Part shown: positions 1-7,590 of the stretch, one piece after another
Layout: every line of letters starts with the position of its first letter
How positions within the stretch are numbered: the stretch's first letter is position 1
NCBI RefSeq assembly: GCF_009712475.1
Contig: NZ_VCJO01000005.1
Location: 124,001 to 188,000, forward strand
DNA length: 64,000 bases
Origin: Micromonospora sp. CP22
GTDB taxonomy: Bacteria; Actinomycetota; Actinomycetes; Mycobacteriales; Micromonosporaceae
Direction of reading: 5' to 3'
Translations under genes and position numbers: made by a program
Notes under the pieces: generated by a model
What the model was told of the DNA's origin: nothing
Seen by the model: the letters and a program-made list of their open reading frames with translations, nothing else
Databases searched by the model: none

Positions 1-1
1 G

Positions 2-529
2 TTCTGTGGGCTGCACTTCTTCAACCCGGTCTGGGCGATGGCCCTGCTGGAGATCGTGGTCGGGCCGGCCACCGCCGCGCAGACCACGGACGCGGCCGTC
101 ACGCTCGCCGGTCGGCTGGGCAAGGATCCCGTCGTGGTACGCGACATGCCCGGTTTCGCCACGTCGCGGCTCGGCGTGACCCTCGGCCTGGAGGCGATCC
201 GGATGGTCGCCGACGGGGTCGCCAGCCCCGCCGACATCGACAAGGCGATGGTGCTCGGCTACCGGCACCCCATCGGCCCGTTGGAGTTGACCGACCTGGT
301 CGGGCTGGACGTGCGCCTGGACATCGCGCGTACGTTGCAGGCCGCGTACGGCGATCGCTTCGCTCCGCCGCCGCTGCTGACGGAACTGGTCGCCGCCGGG
401 CGGCTGGGGAAGAAGTCCGGGCACGGCTTCTACCGCTGGACCGACGGGGTGCGCTCCGGCGGCACCGAACCGGTCGTGCCCGCTGGCGACACGCCGACCG
501 AGGGCTCTGCGTCGGCGGTGACCCGATGA
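2..529 (+). CDS. 3-hydroxyacyl-CoA dehydrogenase (C-terminal part, cut by window edge)
   Basis: NAD-dependent oxidation of 3-hydroxyacyl-CoA to 3-ketoacyl-CoA in fatty-acid or hydroxybutyrate metabolism, cytoplasmic. The gene is open through the left window edge. The visible part begins just before the family motif HFFNP, which closes the NAD-binding domain. The all-helical dimerisation domain follows, with the typical RDMPGF stretch and PIGPLELTDLVGLD. The C-terminus ends normally with a short charged tail. The stop overlaps the next start (ATGA), so it is translationally coupled to the enoyl-CoA hydratase gene downstream, a logical partner in beta-oxidation. Whether it prefers hydroxybutyryl-CoA or longer substrates cannot be told from this part. 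Confidence 0.93.
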   Translation, partial: FCGLHFFNPVWAMALLEIVVGPATAAQTTDAAVTLAGRLGKDPVVVRDMPGFATSRLGVTLGLEAIRMVADGVASPADIDKAMVLGYRHPIGPLELTDLVGLDVRLDIARTLQAAYGDRFAPPPLLTELVAAGRLGKKSGHGFYRWTDGVRSGGTEPVVPAGDTPTEGSASAVTR

Positions 530-1269
530 GCGGGCTGCGGGTCGAGGAACAGCCGGACCGGCTGGTGGTCACGCTGGATCGGCCGGAGAAACGCAACGCC
601 ATCGACGCGGACCTGATCGCGGCCCTGCACGAGGTCTGCGCCGAGTTGGAGGCCCGCCCCCGGATGCTGTTGCTGACCGGTGGCACCGACGGGATCTTCG
701 CCGGTGGGGCCGACATCGCCCAACTGCGGGAACGCGGGCGGCTGGACGCACTGGCCGCGATCAACTCGGCCGCCTTCGCCCGGATCCGGGCGCTGCCGAT
801 GCCCACCGTGGCGGCGATCGACGGCCCGGCGCTGGGCGGCGGTGCCGAACTGGCGTACGCCTGTGATCTTCGGGTCTGCTCGGAGCGGGCGGTCTTCGGC
901 CAGCCGGAGGTGCGGCTCGGCATCCTGGCCGGCGCTGGCGCCACGCACCGGCTGCCCGCGCTGGTCGGCGAGACCCTGGCCAAGGAACTGCTGTTCACCG
1001 GCCGGCGGGTGGACGCGGCGGAGGCGCTGCGGATCGGGCTGGTCAACCGGGTGGTGGCCGCACCGGAGGAACTGCTGCCGACGGCCCACGCCCTGATCGA
1101 CGAGATGGCCAAGGGGTCGGCCTTGGCGCTGCGGCTCACCAAGCTCGCCGTCGACGCTCCGGCCAGCGCGCATCCGCAGCTGGACCTGGTCAGTCAGGCG
1201 GTCCTCTTCACCGACGAGGAGAAGCAGCGCCGGATGACCGAGTTCCTGGAACGGCGACGCGGGCGCTGA
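526..1269 (+). CDS. enoyl-CoA hydratase/isomerase (crotonase family)
   Basis: Hydrates trans-2-enoyl-CoA or performs a related crotonase reaction. The 247 residues cover one crotonase domain. The oxyanion-hole segment AGGADIAQLRE lies near residue 65. GGGAELAYACD and FGQPEVRLGI, near residues 105 and 125, supply the two glutamates expected in hydratases, so a hydratase role is more likely than a non-hydratase crotonase. The start ATG overlaps the stop of the hydroxyacyl-CoA dehydrogenase by 4 nt, so the two form one transcriptional unit of beta-oxidation type. A strong hairpin follows 18 nt after the stop. The exact acyl substrate is not readable from sequence. Confidence 0.92.
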   Translation: MSGLRVEEQPDRLVVTLDRPEKRNAIDADLIAALHEVCAELEARPRMLLLTGGTDGIFAGGADIAQLRERGRLDALAAINSAAFARIRALPMPTVAAIDGPALGGGAELAYACDLRVCSERAVFGQPEVRLGILAGAGATHRLPALVGETLAKELLFTGRRVDAAEALRIGLVNRVVAAPEELLPTAHALIDEMAKGSALALRLTKLAVDAPASAHPQLDLVSQAVLFTDEEKQRRMTEFLERRRGR

Positions 1270-1287
1270 GCTACCCCGCACAGCAGC

Positions 1288-1318
1288 GACGGCCGCACCG
1301 TCACACGGTGCGGCCGTC
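1288..1318. terminator. bidirectional hairpin terminator between convergent genes
   Basis: A perfect 14-bp inverted repeat, GACGGCCGCACCGT and its complement, with a 3-nt loop CAC. It sits between the convergent hydratase and substrate-binding protein genes. There is no T-tract, which is usual for high-GC actinobacterial terminators. Confidence 0.85.
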
Positions 1319-1333
1319 CGCGTCAGGGGTGGC

Positions 1334-2692
1334 TCAGGAGGCGGCCAGCGCCGCCAGCGGCACCTCTGCGTCGGCGAGCGCCCGGATCACCGCGGCGGAC
1401 TCGCTGAAGCCGATGATCAGCACCGCGTCGGCACCGAACTCCTTGATCTGCTTGGCGCCCTCGGCGAAGTTGATCGGAGTGGCCTCGGCGTCCTCGACCG
1501 GCTCGTAGCCGAGCAGCTTGACCTTGTCGCCGCCGAATCCGGCCCGCTCCAGCTCGGCCCGGACGACCTCCCGGAGACCCTCGCCGTAGGAGTCCTGACG
1601 CGCCACGAGCGCGATCTTCTGCGGGCCGTCCCGGAGGATGACGTCGGCCAGCGCCCGCCCCTGGAGGCTGTCCGGCGGCGCGGTGCGGAAGTAGAGACCC
1701 TTGTCGTCGGCGTCGGTCAGGCTGGCCGCCGTGTTCGACGGCGAGAACAGGATCAGCCCGGCCTCCACCACGTCCGGCAGCACGGCCGCGGAGATACCCG
1801 AACCGCCGGCACCGATGATCACGTGTACGCCCGCCTCGACGTGGCTGGCCACCGTCGCCTTGGCCACGGCCGGGTTGGTGCCGTCGTCACCGTCGATCCA
1901 CACCACGTCCTCGCCGAGCACCCCGCCAGCGGCGTTGACCTCCTTGAGCGCCAGCGCCGCACCGGCCGCGAGCGGCGGGTTGGCCAGCGCCAGGTCACCG
2001 GTCTTGGGCAACAGGCCACCGAGGACCAGGGGTGCGCCGGTCTCCGCGCTGGAAACGCCGGTCTGCTTCTTGGGCTTCGGCGGGGACTTCTTGCTGGCCG
2101 CCGACTCGTCACCGGCGCCGACGAACTCCGTCTTGGCGTCGTTGAGCTGCTGACCGTCGAAGTGCAGGGTGGCGTAACTGGCGGTGGCCGGTTCGCCCGC
2201 GTCCGTGAAGCCGGCCCGGGTGATCGACACGCTGCGGTACTCGATGTCGGTGCCCTGCCGGGCCAGCCGCAGACACTGGTTCACCGAGGTGCAGCTGGTG
2301 CCGCCGTTGGTGACGCCCACGATCTGCTTGGCGATGGCCGTGGGTTCGGTCGACCCGGCGAGCTGTGCGGCGAGCGCGCTGATCACCACCGCGTCGTACG
2401 CCTCGGCGGCGTAGAGGTAGTCGGTCAGCTCAGGGTCCACGGACCGTAGCCGGTTCTTGAAGTTGTCCGGCAGCGGTGTGAGCGGCGTGGTGCCCTTCAT
2501 CCCGTCGACCAGGTTGGCACGATCCTTCAACTCTTCCGGGTACGAGTTGAGCATGTTGCCGTCCGTGCCGTAGAGGCGCACCTGTTGGGTGGTCGCCTCT
2601 TCGGGCTGGTCATCCCCGCAGGCGCTGGTGGCGAGCAGGACCGTGGCGCAGACAGCCAGGATGGCCGTACGCGAGCCGCGCGACATGTGCAT
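1334..2692 (-). CDS. ABC transporter substrate-binding lipoprotein, branched-chain amino-acid (LivJ) type
   Basis: Likely an extracytoplasmic, lipid-anchored solute receptor. The first 25 residues are a lipoprotein signal peptide ending in a lipobox ATSAC, with Cys25 the predicted acylated residue. The C-terminal two thirds (from about residue 215) resemble the periplasmic-binding type 1 fold of LivJ/amide-binding proteins, with the phrase PLVLGGLLPKTGDLALANPP and later VLFSPSNTA-like text. The first 200 residues before that domain are unusual and contain a second region resembling part of the same fold (YLYAAEAYDAVVISALAA). That suggests an internally rearranged or two-part protein. No permease or ATPase genes lie nearby, so it may be an orphan receptor or serve a transporter encoded elsewhere. 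Confidence 0.8.
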   Translation of the reverse strand: MHMSRGSRTAILAVCATVLLATSACGDDQPEEATTQQVRLYGTDGNMLNSYPEELKDRANLVDGMKGTTPLTPLPDNFKNRLRSVDPELTDYLYAAEAYDAVVISALAAQLAGSTEPTAIAKQIVGVTNGGTSCTSVNQCLRLARQGTDIEYRSVSITRAGFTDAGEPATASYATLHFDGQQLNDAKTEFVGAGDESAASKKSPPKPKKQTGVSSAETGAPLVLGGLLPKTGDLALANPPLAAGAALALKEVNAAGGVLGEDVVWIDGDDGTNPAVAKATVASHVEAGVHVIIGAGGSGISAAVLPDVVEAGLILFSPSNTAASLTDADDKGLYFRTAPPDSLQGRALADVILRDGPQKIALVARQDSYGEGLREVVRAELERAGFGGDKVKLLGYEPVEDAEATPINFAEGAKQIKEFGADAVLIIGFSESAAVIRALADAEVPLAALAAS

Positions 2693-2846
2693 GGTCGTCC
2701 TTCCTCGGGCGAAGGTCCGCTGCGCAGACTAGCGTGCCGTGACCGGCGGCGGGACCGTGGAGCCTGGCCTATCCGCAGGTCGCCTCCACCATGAGCGGAG
2801 AGTAATCACCGTGGGTTCCTTGACCGGTACCCGTACTGTGCGTTCC

Positions 2847-3236
2847 GTGACCGACTCGCCACAGCAAATGTTCGAGGATGCCACCGCCATCCTCAACTCG
2901 GCTCTCGCCGGGGACACCGACGCCGTGGTGGGTACCTTCGACGAAGTGGTCGACCGGGACGGCCTGGCCGGCGCGTACGACGTGGCGTGGTGCCTGGCCG
3001 CGACGATGGTCGGCGATCCGGTGCCGCCCGGCGTCTGCGCGCTCGACTTTCCCGGCATCGACCAGGCCAGGTACGACGCCCGGTGGGTGGCCCGCTTCGT
3101 CAGCGCGTACGCCAACGACGACCTCGACACCGGCCGGGCGCTGTTCGGCGCGGCGGCTGCCGACGGGCTGCTGCCCGAGTGTCTGCTCACCTTGGCCGGC
3201 TCGACCGTGGCGACGCTGCGGCACCGGGCGGCCTGA
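2847..3236 (+). CDS. small hypothetical protein
   Basis: About 129 residues, not recognised. The GTG at 2847 is chosen because the upstream in-frame stretch reads like non-coding DNA and the protein-like sequence begins VTDSPQQMFEDA. The product is acidic and mostly helical, with many short aliphatic and aspartate-rich segments. It has no signal peptide or membrane segment, so it should be a soluble cytoplasmic protein. It diverges from the substrate-binding lipoprotein gene and converges with an SRPBCC gene. The codon pattern is typical for the window, with G or C at nearly every third position, which supports a real gene. No function is proposed. Confidence 0.6.
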   Translation: MTDSPQQMFEDATAILNSALAGDTDAVVGTFDEVVDRDGLAGAYDVAWCLAATMVGDPVPPGVCALDFPGIDQARYDARWVARFVSAYANDDLDTGRALFGAAAADGLLPECLLTLAGSTVATLRHRAA

Positions 3237-3270
3237 CCGCACGGGTCGGTCGCGGTGCCCGGTGTGGCGC

Positions 3271-3783
3271 TCATGCCGGTGAGTGGATCAGTGTCGCCGC
3301 GTAGCGGGAGAGCAACTCGTGCCAGCCGGCGGTCAGGGCTCGCCGGTATCCCTCGGCGGCCGTGCCGTGCCGGTCGAAGTGCCGGTGCGCCACCTCGACG
3401 AGGGTGCCGGATTCGGTGGGCGTGAAGAGCACCTCGACCTCGCTGGCCCGCGCCGGATCGGGCACCGGTGCGCGATCCGCACCGATCTGCCAGGTGAACA
3501 CCAGGCGGCGCGGCGGATCCCAGGTGAGTACCCGCCCCCAGTCGTTGCGGAATCCGTAGGGGCCGATCTCGTAGAGCATCCCGCCGGGGCGGGGCTCCAT
3601 GCCCAACTCAGCCAGGAGGGCGGGGCCGGACCAGGTGTACTCCATGACCCACCAGTCGGCGATCCGGCCGGTGAAGACGTCGTACGCACGTTCGGCCGAG
3701 ACGGGAACGAACAGGGTGCTGCGGAGTGCGAACCGCTCAAGATCCTGCTGGATGTTGGCAGGTTCGGCCATCCCCTGTCCCAT
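3271..3783 (-). CDS. SRPBCC/AHSA1-type START-fold protein
   Basis: A 170-residue protein of the Aha1/SRPBCC superfamily (hydrophobic-cavity ligand binding). Evidence is the N-terminal pattern ALRSTLFVPVSAERAYDVFT, a central WDPPRRLVFTWQIG strand pair, and the C-terminal GTLVEVAHRHFDRHG followed by the long closing helix with GWHELLSRY. These are hallmarks of the AHSA1 branch, often annotated as SRPBCC domain-containing proteins. It has no signal peptide. Two starts are possible; the second methionine, four codons in (MAEPAN), may be the real one. The ligand is unknown. It is apparently monocistronic, converging with the hypothetical gene upstream in coordinate order. Confidence 0.85.
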   Translation of the reverse strand: MGQGMAEPANIQQDLERFALRSTLFVPVSAERAYDVFTGRIADWWVMEYTWSGPALLAELGMEPRPGGMLYEIGPYGFRNDWGRVLTWDPPRRLVFTWQIGADRAPVPDPARASEVEVLFTPTESGTLVEVAHRHFDRHGTAAEGYRRALTAGWHELLSRYAATLIHSPA

Positions 3784-3979
3784 GGGCCCGGACCATACCG
3801 GCTCATGCCCGGATGCGCAGCTTTCTCGGATGTACGTCCCGCCTGGTGATCGCAGTACTCACGGATGTCGATCTAGTTCGGGTTGGTGGCGGCGCGGCGC
3901 ACCGGGATGGCCGTCCGCAGAGCGGGTATGCGCGGCGGGAACGTCGCCGGGTGATGCGACGGTGAGGTGGAGCGGGAAC

Positions 3980-4879
3980 ATGACAGACAGCGAAGCCGGG
4001 CGGTCGCCCGGTCCAGTCGGTGGTGGCGAGCCCGAGCCGGACGTACTGCTCGACGTGCCCAACGTCTCGGTCAGGTCGATCCAGCTCTCCGTGGACCAGT
4101 TGGACGCCGACCTGTCGCTGCGTGCCCGGCTCGCCGGACTGCTCCAGCTCGACGCCGGTATCCGCGTACACGTCGAGGGGGTCGAACTCGACATCGAGGG
4201 CGTGGAGGCGCAGGCCCTGCTGAAGGTACGCCTGGAGAAGCTGGTGACGATCCTCGACCGCGCGCTCACCACGATCGACCGGAATCCGCAGGTCATCGAC
4301 GCGCTCGCCCGTTCCGCGAGCGTCGCATTGGAGGAGGTGGACCGCGCGGCGGAAACGGCGGCCGGCGCGGGTGAGCAGCTGGCTGCCGCTGTCGGACCTG
4401 CCGCCGGTCAGGCGGTGGGGCGCCCGGACCCCGCCCTGCGACGGACCGGGCCGCTGCCGCCGACCGCCGCCCCGGCCGATGGTCCGCTCGCCCGGCCCGC
4501 CGCTACGCCGGGTGGTCCGCTCGCCCGGCCCGGGGGGCCGGTCGGTGCGCCGGAGGCCGAGCCGTCGGGTCGGGCAGCCGAACGGGCGGGACCGGTGGGT
4601 GGACCGCCCGGCGGTGCGACCGACGACCTGGGGCAGCAGGTGGGTGCCATCGGCGCGGTCAGCGACCGGACGACCGGAGGCGGGCCCGACGACCGGGACC
4701 AGGGCCGGGAGCCGGACGACGGGACTGCGCCGCCGGAGCACGAGCCGCCTGACCACGGTCCGACGTCCGGGCGACAGTTCGCCGAGCGGGCGGGCGAGAC
4801 GCTGCTCCAGGCGGGCCGCAGCGTGTGGGAGGCGATCCAGAGCGGTGTGACACCACCGCACCGGCAGCAGGACGGCTAG
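3980..4879 (+). CDS. hypothetical protein with amphipathic N-terminal region and disordered proline/glycine tail
   Basis: 299 residues starting at ATG 3980; the in-frame sequence before it does not look coding. Residues about 20-110 are a well-behaved domain with alternating leucine/valine and acidic residues (VSVRSIQLSVDQLDADLSLR, then VEGVELDIEGVEAQALLK). Its repeated V-x-G-V-E-L-D pattern suggests beta hairpins followed by helices. Residues 130-265 are low-complexity Pro/Gly/Ala/Arg with no fold expected. The last 30 residues form a helix (FAERAGETLLQAGRSVWEAIQ). I do not recognise the family. It could be a scaffold or surface-associated protein, but no signal peptide or membrane segment is seen. 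Confidence 0.65.
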   Translation: MTDSEAGRSPGPVGGGEPEPDVLLDVPNVSVRSIQLSVDQLDADLSLRARLAGLLQLDAGIRVHVEGVELDIEGVEAQALLKVRLEKLVTILDRALTTIDRNPQVIDALARSASVALEEVDRAAETAAGAGEQLAAAVGPAAGQAVGRPDPALRRTGPLPPTAAPADGPLARPAATPGGPLARPGGPVGAPEAEPSGRAAERAGPVGGPPGGATDDLGQQVGAIGAVSDRTTGGGPDDRDQGREPDDGTAPPEHEPPDHGPTSGRQFAERAGETLLQAGRSVWEAIQSGVTPPHRQQDG

Positions 4880-4886
4880 GACCTGA

Positions 4887-5050
4887 TCATCCCCGTCGCC
4901 GCCGCACGACGGCGGCCCGGTCGGCGAGGCCGTCGAGCACGTCGACGTACCCGGCCGGTACGCGGACGTCCATGGTCAGTGACGTCGGGTCGGGTCGGGA
5001 GACGGTGAAGGCGAAGAACGAGCAGCAGGAGGACTCCCGTGCGGCAAGTG
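4887..5050 (-). pseudogene. C-terminal remnant of a CC-motif protein
   Basis: An uninterrupted C-terminal tail of about 54 residues with no start or N-terminus. It reads LAARESSCCSFFAFTV, a beta segment, then VPAGYVDVLDGLADRA and a stop. The vicinal Cys-Cys followed by an aromatic cluster is like the tail of small actinobacterial proteins often found near metal- or MerR-type regulators (family recalled, not searched). Its 5' end runs directly, in another frame, into the truncated gene upstream. The junction looks like a deletion fusion of two broken genes. Confidence 0.55.
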
Positions 5051-5227
5051 GTAGTGAAAGACGACGTCGCCTGTTCGAGTCTCCGAAACCAGGGCGTAGG
5101 ACCAGTTCTCCTTGCCACTGCCGTCGAAGCGGGGGGCTGTGAGGTCGTCTCCGAGTAGGTCCCGGTCGGTGATCTCCATCCAGAACCTCTCGGCAGGACG
5201 ATCAGACCACCAGATGTTCAGCGGCAT
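5051..5227 (-). pseudogene. N-terminal fragment of an EVE/HNH-associated type protein
   Basis: About 58 credible residues begin MPLNIWWSDRPAERFWMEIT and end at the phrase TGDVVFHYH. After this the frame becomes low-complexity text that belongs, in another frame, to the neighbouring CC-motif remnant. The WW/YWMEITDR and GDVVFHY phrases resemble the start of actinobacterial proteins with EVE-like or HNH-endonuclease parts. This family assignment is tentative. In this reading the body of the protein has been lost at about 5050. The true start may lie further upstream, since the frame stays open with SKKYGF before the chosen methionine. Confidence 0.45.
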
Positions 5228-5364
5228 GAAGCCATACTTCTTGCTCCGACGCCGGTGCGAAACCCTCTCACTGGTCGAGAGCTCGAAGGCGGCGACCAGG
5301 CCGCTCCAGCCTGCAGAGTCAGGATGGCGGGTGGCGTGCCGGGTTCACTCGACTGCCTGGCGGG

Positions 5365-5790
5365 CTATCGAGCATCGATGATTCGGAGTACGTCCTTGGC
5401 GGCGAAGACGCGAGCGTAACGACGCCCCGTCCGCTCTTGGAGGATTCCGAGGTGCTCTAGCCGACGGATGGCAGTGTTCACAGCTGGGTAGGAGACGCTG
5501 TACATCTGGGCTGCAGTGGTCGGGGTGAGCATGGGGTAACCGATCAGATCCTCGACGATCCTGGCTGCGACGCCGCGAACATTCGCCTCTCTGAGGCGGT
5601 CAAGCGCGTGCTGCTTCCAGTCGAGCAGAGCGTCGATGCGGTCAACAGCCAGGACGGCCTGTGCTCGTACTGCCTCGGAGAAGAACCGGATCCACGGATC
5701 GAACTTGCCGGTCATGCTGGTCCGCAGCAGGTGGTCCTGATACTCCCGCCGTCGTACCTCTAGCAAGTCTACCCAGCACTCGAGGTCACA
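5365..5790 (-). pseudogene. C-terminal winged-helix fragment of a Fic-family protein
   Basis: Homology-like sequence starts near 5790 with LECWVDLLEVRRREYQDHL and continues for about 140 residues to the stop. It contains DPWIRFFSEAV, GYPMLTPTTAAQMYSVSYP and a terminal helix-turn-helix with GRRYARVFAAKDVL. This is the C-terminal half of actinobacterial Fic/DOC proteins. The upstream Fic domain with the HxFx(D/E)GN(G/K)R motif is absent. The open frame before 5790 is unrelated text rich in Arg/Ser. The gene is therefore a 5'-truncated remnant, part of a scarred 0.9-kb region next to the tRNA cluster. Confidence 0.75.
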
Positions 5791-6080
5791 TCTAAAGCCT
5801 CGAGGCGAAAACTTACATTTGGAGGCTGGGTTTGTAACTACAGAGCGCGAGCGAGAGTTCGAGCCAGCGCGAGCGTCAGCTACGGAGAGTAGTTTCAGCA
5901 TCACTACTGGCTTCCCTCGTGGACGACGGGTGAGGGACTTGGGCAGCGTCGGGACCATGGACGCTTGCGTGAGTAGCAAGGTCTGTCCGTGCAATCCCCG
6001 CGCAACAAGAGTCGGTCGTCAGAGGGATCTCGGGGTCAACGAGGGTTGCACCGGACAGGCGGGATCTCTGGGCACAAAGC
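5791..6080. other. gene-free stretch between Fic remnant and tRNA cluster
   Basis: About 290 bases with no credible coding sequence on either strand. Open frames here have random composition and no ribosome-binding sites. The stretch has noticeably more A and T than the surrounding genes. It probably represents leftover intergenic or degraded mobile DNA. Confidence 0.5.
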
Positions 6081-6082
6081 AA

Positions 6083-6114
6083 AACGCCGACCGGCGTTTC
6101 CGCTGATCGGCGTT
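6083..6114 (-). terminator. terminator of the tRNA cluster
   Basis: On the minus strand, AACGCCGA pairs with TCGGCGTT across a 16-nt loop and is followed by a T-rich tail (TTTTGCTTT, including the last stem bases). It lies 25 nt beyond the tRNA-Phe 3' end and would end the Glu-Asp-Phe transcript. Confidence 0.75.
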
Positions 6115-6138
6115 GCAATAGCCCGGCGAAAGGCTATG

Positions 6139-6212
6139 TGGCCAGGGGCGGGGTCGAACCGCCGACCTTCCGATTTTCAGTCGGACGCTCGTACCAACTG
6201 AGCTACCTGGCC
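6139..6212 (-). tRNA. tRNA-Phe (GAA)
   Basis: 74 nt including discriminator A. The acceptor stem GGCCAGG/CCTGGCC is perfect, the anticodon loop is CTGAAAA with anticodon GAA, and the T arm GGCGGTTCGACCCCGCC is standard. CCA is not encoded. Last gene of a Glu-Asp-Phe cluster. Confidence 0.97.
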
Positions 6213-6313
6213 GTGGTGCTCGGACCATGCTACCCAACCGGCGGGATCACCGCTGGGACGGGTCACATGCCCGATACGCAGAACGCCGCGCGATGGCGCG
6301 GCGTCAGCGCTTG

Positions 6314-6387
6314 CGGTCCTGACGGGACTTGAACCCGCGACCTCCGCCTTGACAGGGCGGCGAGCACTCCAACTGCTCCACAGGACC
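6314..6387 (-). tRNA. tRNA-Asp (GTC)
   Basis: 74 nt. The acceptor GGTCCTG pairs with CAGGACC, the anticodon loop is CTGTCAA (anticodon GTC), and the discriminator is G as expected for Asp. The T arm is GCGGGTTCAAGTCCCGT. CCA is not encoded. Middle gene of the cluster. Confidence 0.97.
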
Positions 6388-6420
6388 TTGCTGGTGTTGC
6401 ATTCGACCTGAGCCGAACCG

Positions 6421-6493
6421 TGCCCCCAACGGGATTCGAACCCGTGCTACCGCCTTGAAAGGGCGGCGTCCTGGGCCGCTAGACGATGAGGGC
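6421..6493 (-). tRNA. tRNA-Glu (TTC)
   Basis: 73 nt. The acceptor GCCCTCA pairs with TGGGGGC (one T-G pair), and the anticodon loop is CTTTCAA, anticodon TTC. The discriminator is A. First gene of the cluster in transcription order; the promoter should lie in 6494-6560. Confidence 0.97.
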
Positions 6494-6648
6494 GGCCCCG
6501 CCATCATTGCATACTCGCAACGCTGAACGGTCTTGCTCCCATCCGGCCCCGCCGGAGGCTTCGAAAGCATACGTGATGGCGCACCGGTCGGCCAAACCGG
6601 TATGGCGGCAGCCACAACGCGCCGGAAACCCGCAGCTGGAAGCCGTCT

Positions 6649-7437
6649 CTAGGCGATCTTCGCGACGCCGTGGTCGCGCTTCAGCCCTTTGATCAATTTG
6701 GCGCAGGCCGCGAGGGTCGCCGCCCGGTCGCCGCCGCCGTCGTGCAGCAGGACCACCGCACCGGGACGGGCGGCCCGCTTCACCCGCTTCGCGATGGTGG
6801 CCGCGGTCGGCTTGGCCCAGTCCTGCGGGTCGACGGTCCAGTGCAGTGAGCGCATGTCGAGCTGCTTGGCGACCTTCACCACCTCGGCGGTCCACCGGCC
6901 GCCGGGCTGTCGGTAGAACGGCACCTCCGCGTCCGGCACCGCCCGCCGGATCTCCTTGTTCGTGCGGGCCAGGTCGGCGCGGATCTCGGCAACCGGCCGT
7001 CGGGCCAGGTCGAGATCGTGGTTCCAGCTGTGGTTGCAGAGCTGGTGCCCCTCCCGGACGATCCGCCGGAGCAGGGCCGGATGCTTACGGACCTGTGAGC
7101 CGACCACGCAGAAGGTGGCCTTCACCTTGGCCGCCTTCAACTGGTCGAGCACCTTCGGCGTCCAGGCCGGGCTCGGCCCGTCGTCGAAGGTGAGGGCCAC
7201 CTTCTCGGAGCCGGTGGTGCGGACCAGGCCGGCCGGCAGCTTCTTCGGCAGCGGTCGTAGCCGTGGCTTCGGCGGCACGGTGCGGGTCGGCGACGGGGAC
7301 GGGGACGCCTCCGGCGGAAGGGCGGCCGAGGGCGGCGGACTGGTGGGTGCGGTGGCCTCCGGGGTGCCGCCGCTGTCGCCGCCGCAACCGGCGACGAGCA
7401 GGACGACCAGGAAAGCCAGCAGAGCGGGGTGGCGCAT
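6649..7437 (-). CDS. polysaccharide deacetylase (CE4/NodB) lipoprotein
   Basis: Removes N- or O-acetyl groups from a surface polysaccharide or peptidoglycan, acting outside the membrane. A lipoprotein signal with lipobox LVAGC puts the anchor at Cys18. A Pro/Ser linker follows to about residue 68. The NodB domain shows motif 1 TFDDGP (83-88), motif 2 NHSWNHD (135-141, the metal-binding His pair), motif 3 RQPGGR (176-181), DPQDW (203-207) and LLHDGGG (230-236). All catalytic and metal ligands of the family are in place, so it should be active. It lies upstream of the tRNA cluster but appears to be its own unit. Confidence 0.93.
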   Translation of the reverse strand: MRHPALLAFLVVLLVAGCGGDSGGTPEATAPTSPPPSAALPPEASPSPSPTRTVPPKPRLRPLPKKLPAGLVRTTGSEKVALTFDDGPSPAWTPKVLDQLKAAKVKATFCVVGSQVRKHPALLRRIVREGHQLCNHSWNHDLDLARRPVAEIRADLARTNKEIRRAVPDAEVPFYRQPGGRWTAEVVKVAKQLDMRSLHWTVDPQDWAKPTAATIAKRVKRAARPGAVVLLHDGGGDRAATLAACAKLIKGLKRDHGVAKIA

Positions 7438-7590
7438 CGTTCGCTCCCGAGAGGGGTTCGGGGTACGCGGACCCCCCGACGCTAGTTCACCCGATTTGAG
7501 TCGATGGACGGCGGGTCAGGACGTGAGCGCCCTCCGTGCCGATGCGGGGTCCGGCGTCGATGGGTGAGGCTGCCGGTCCCCGACGAGCGG

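Noticed and set aside
99-1281. Long open frames on the minus strand opposite the beta-oxidation pair
   Set aside because: They are shadows of the plus-strand genes: Arg/Pro/Ser-rich text, no family motifs, no ribosome-binding site.
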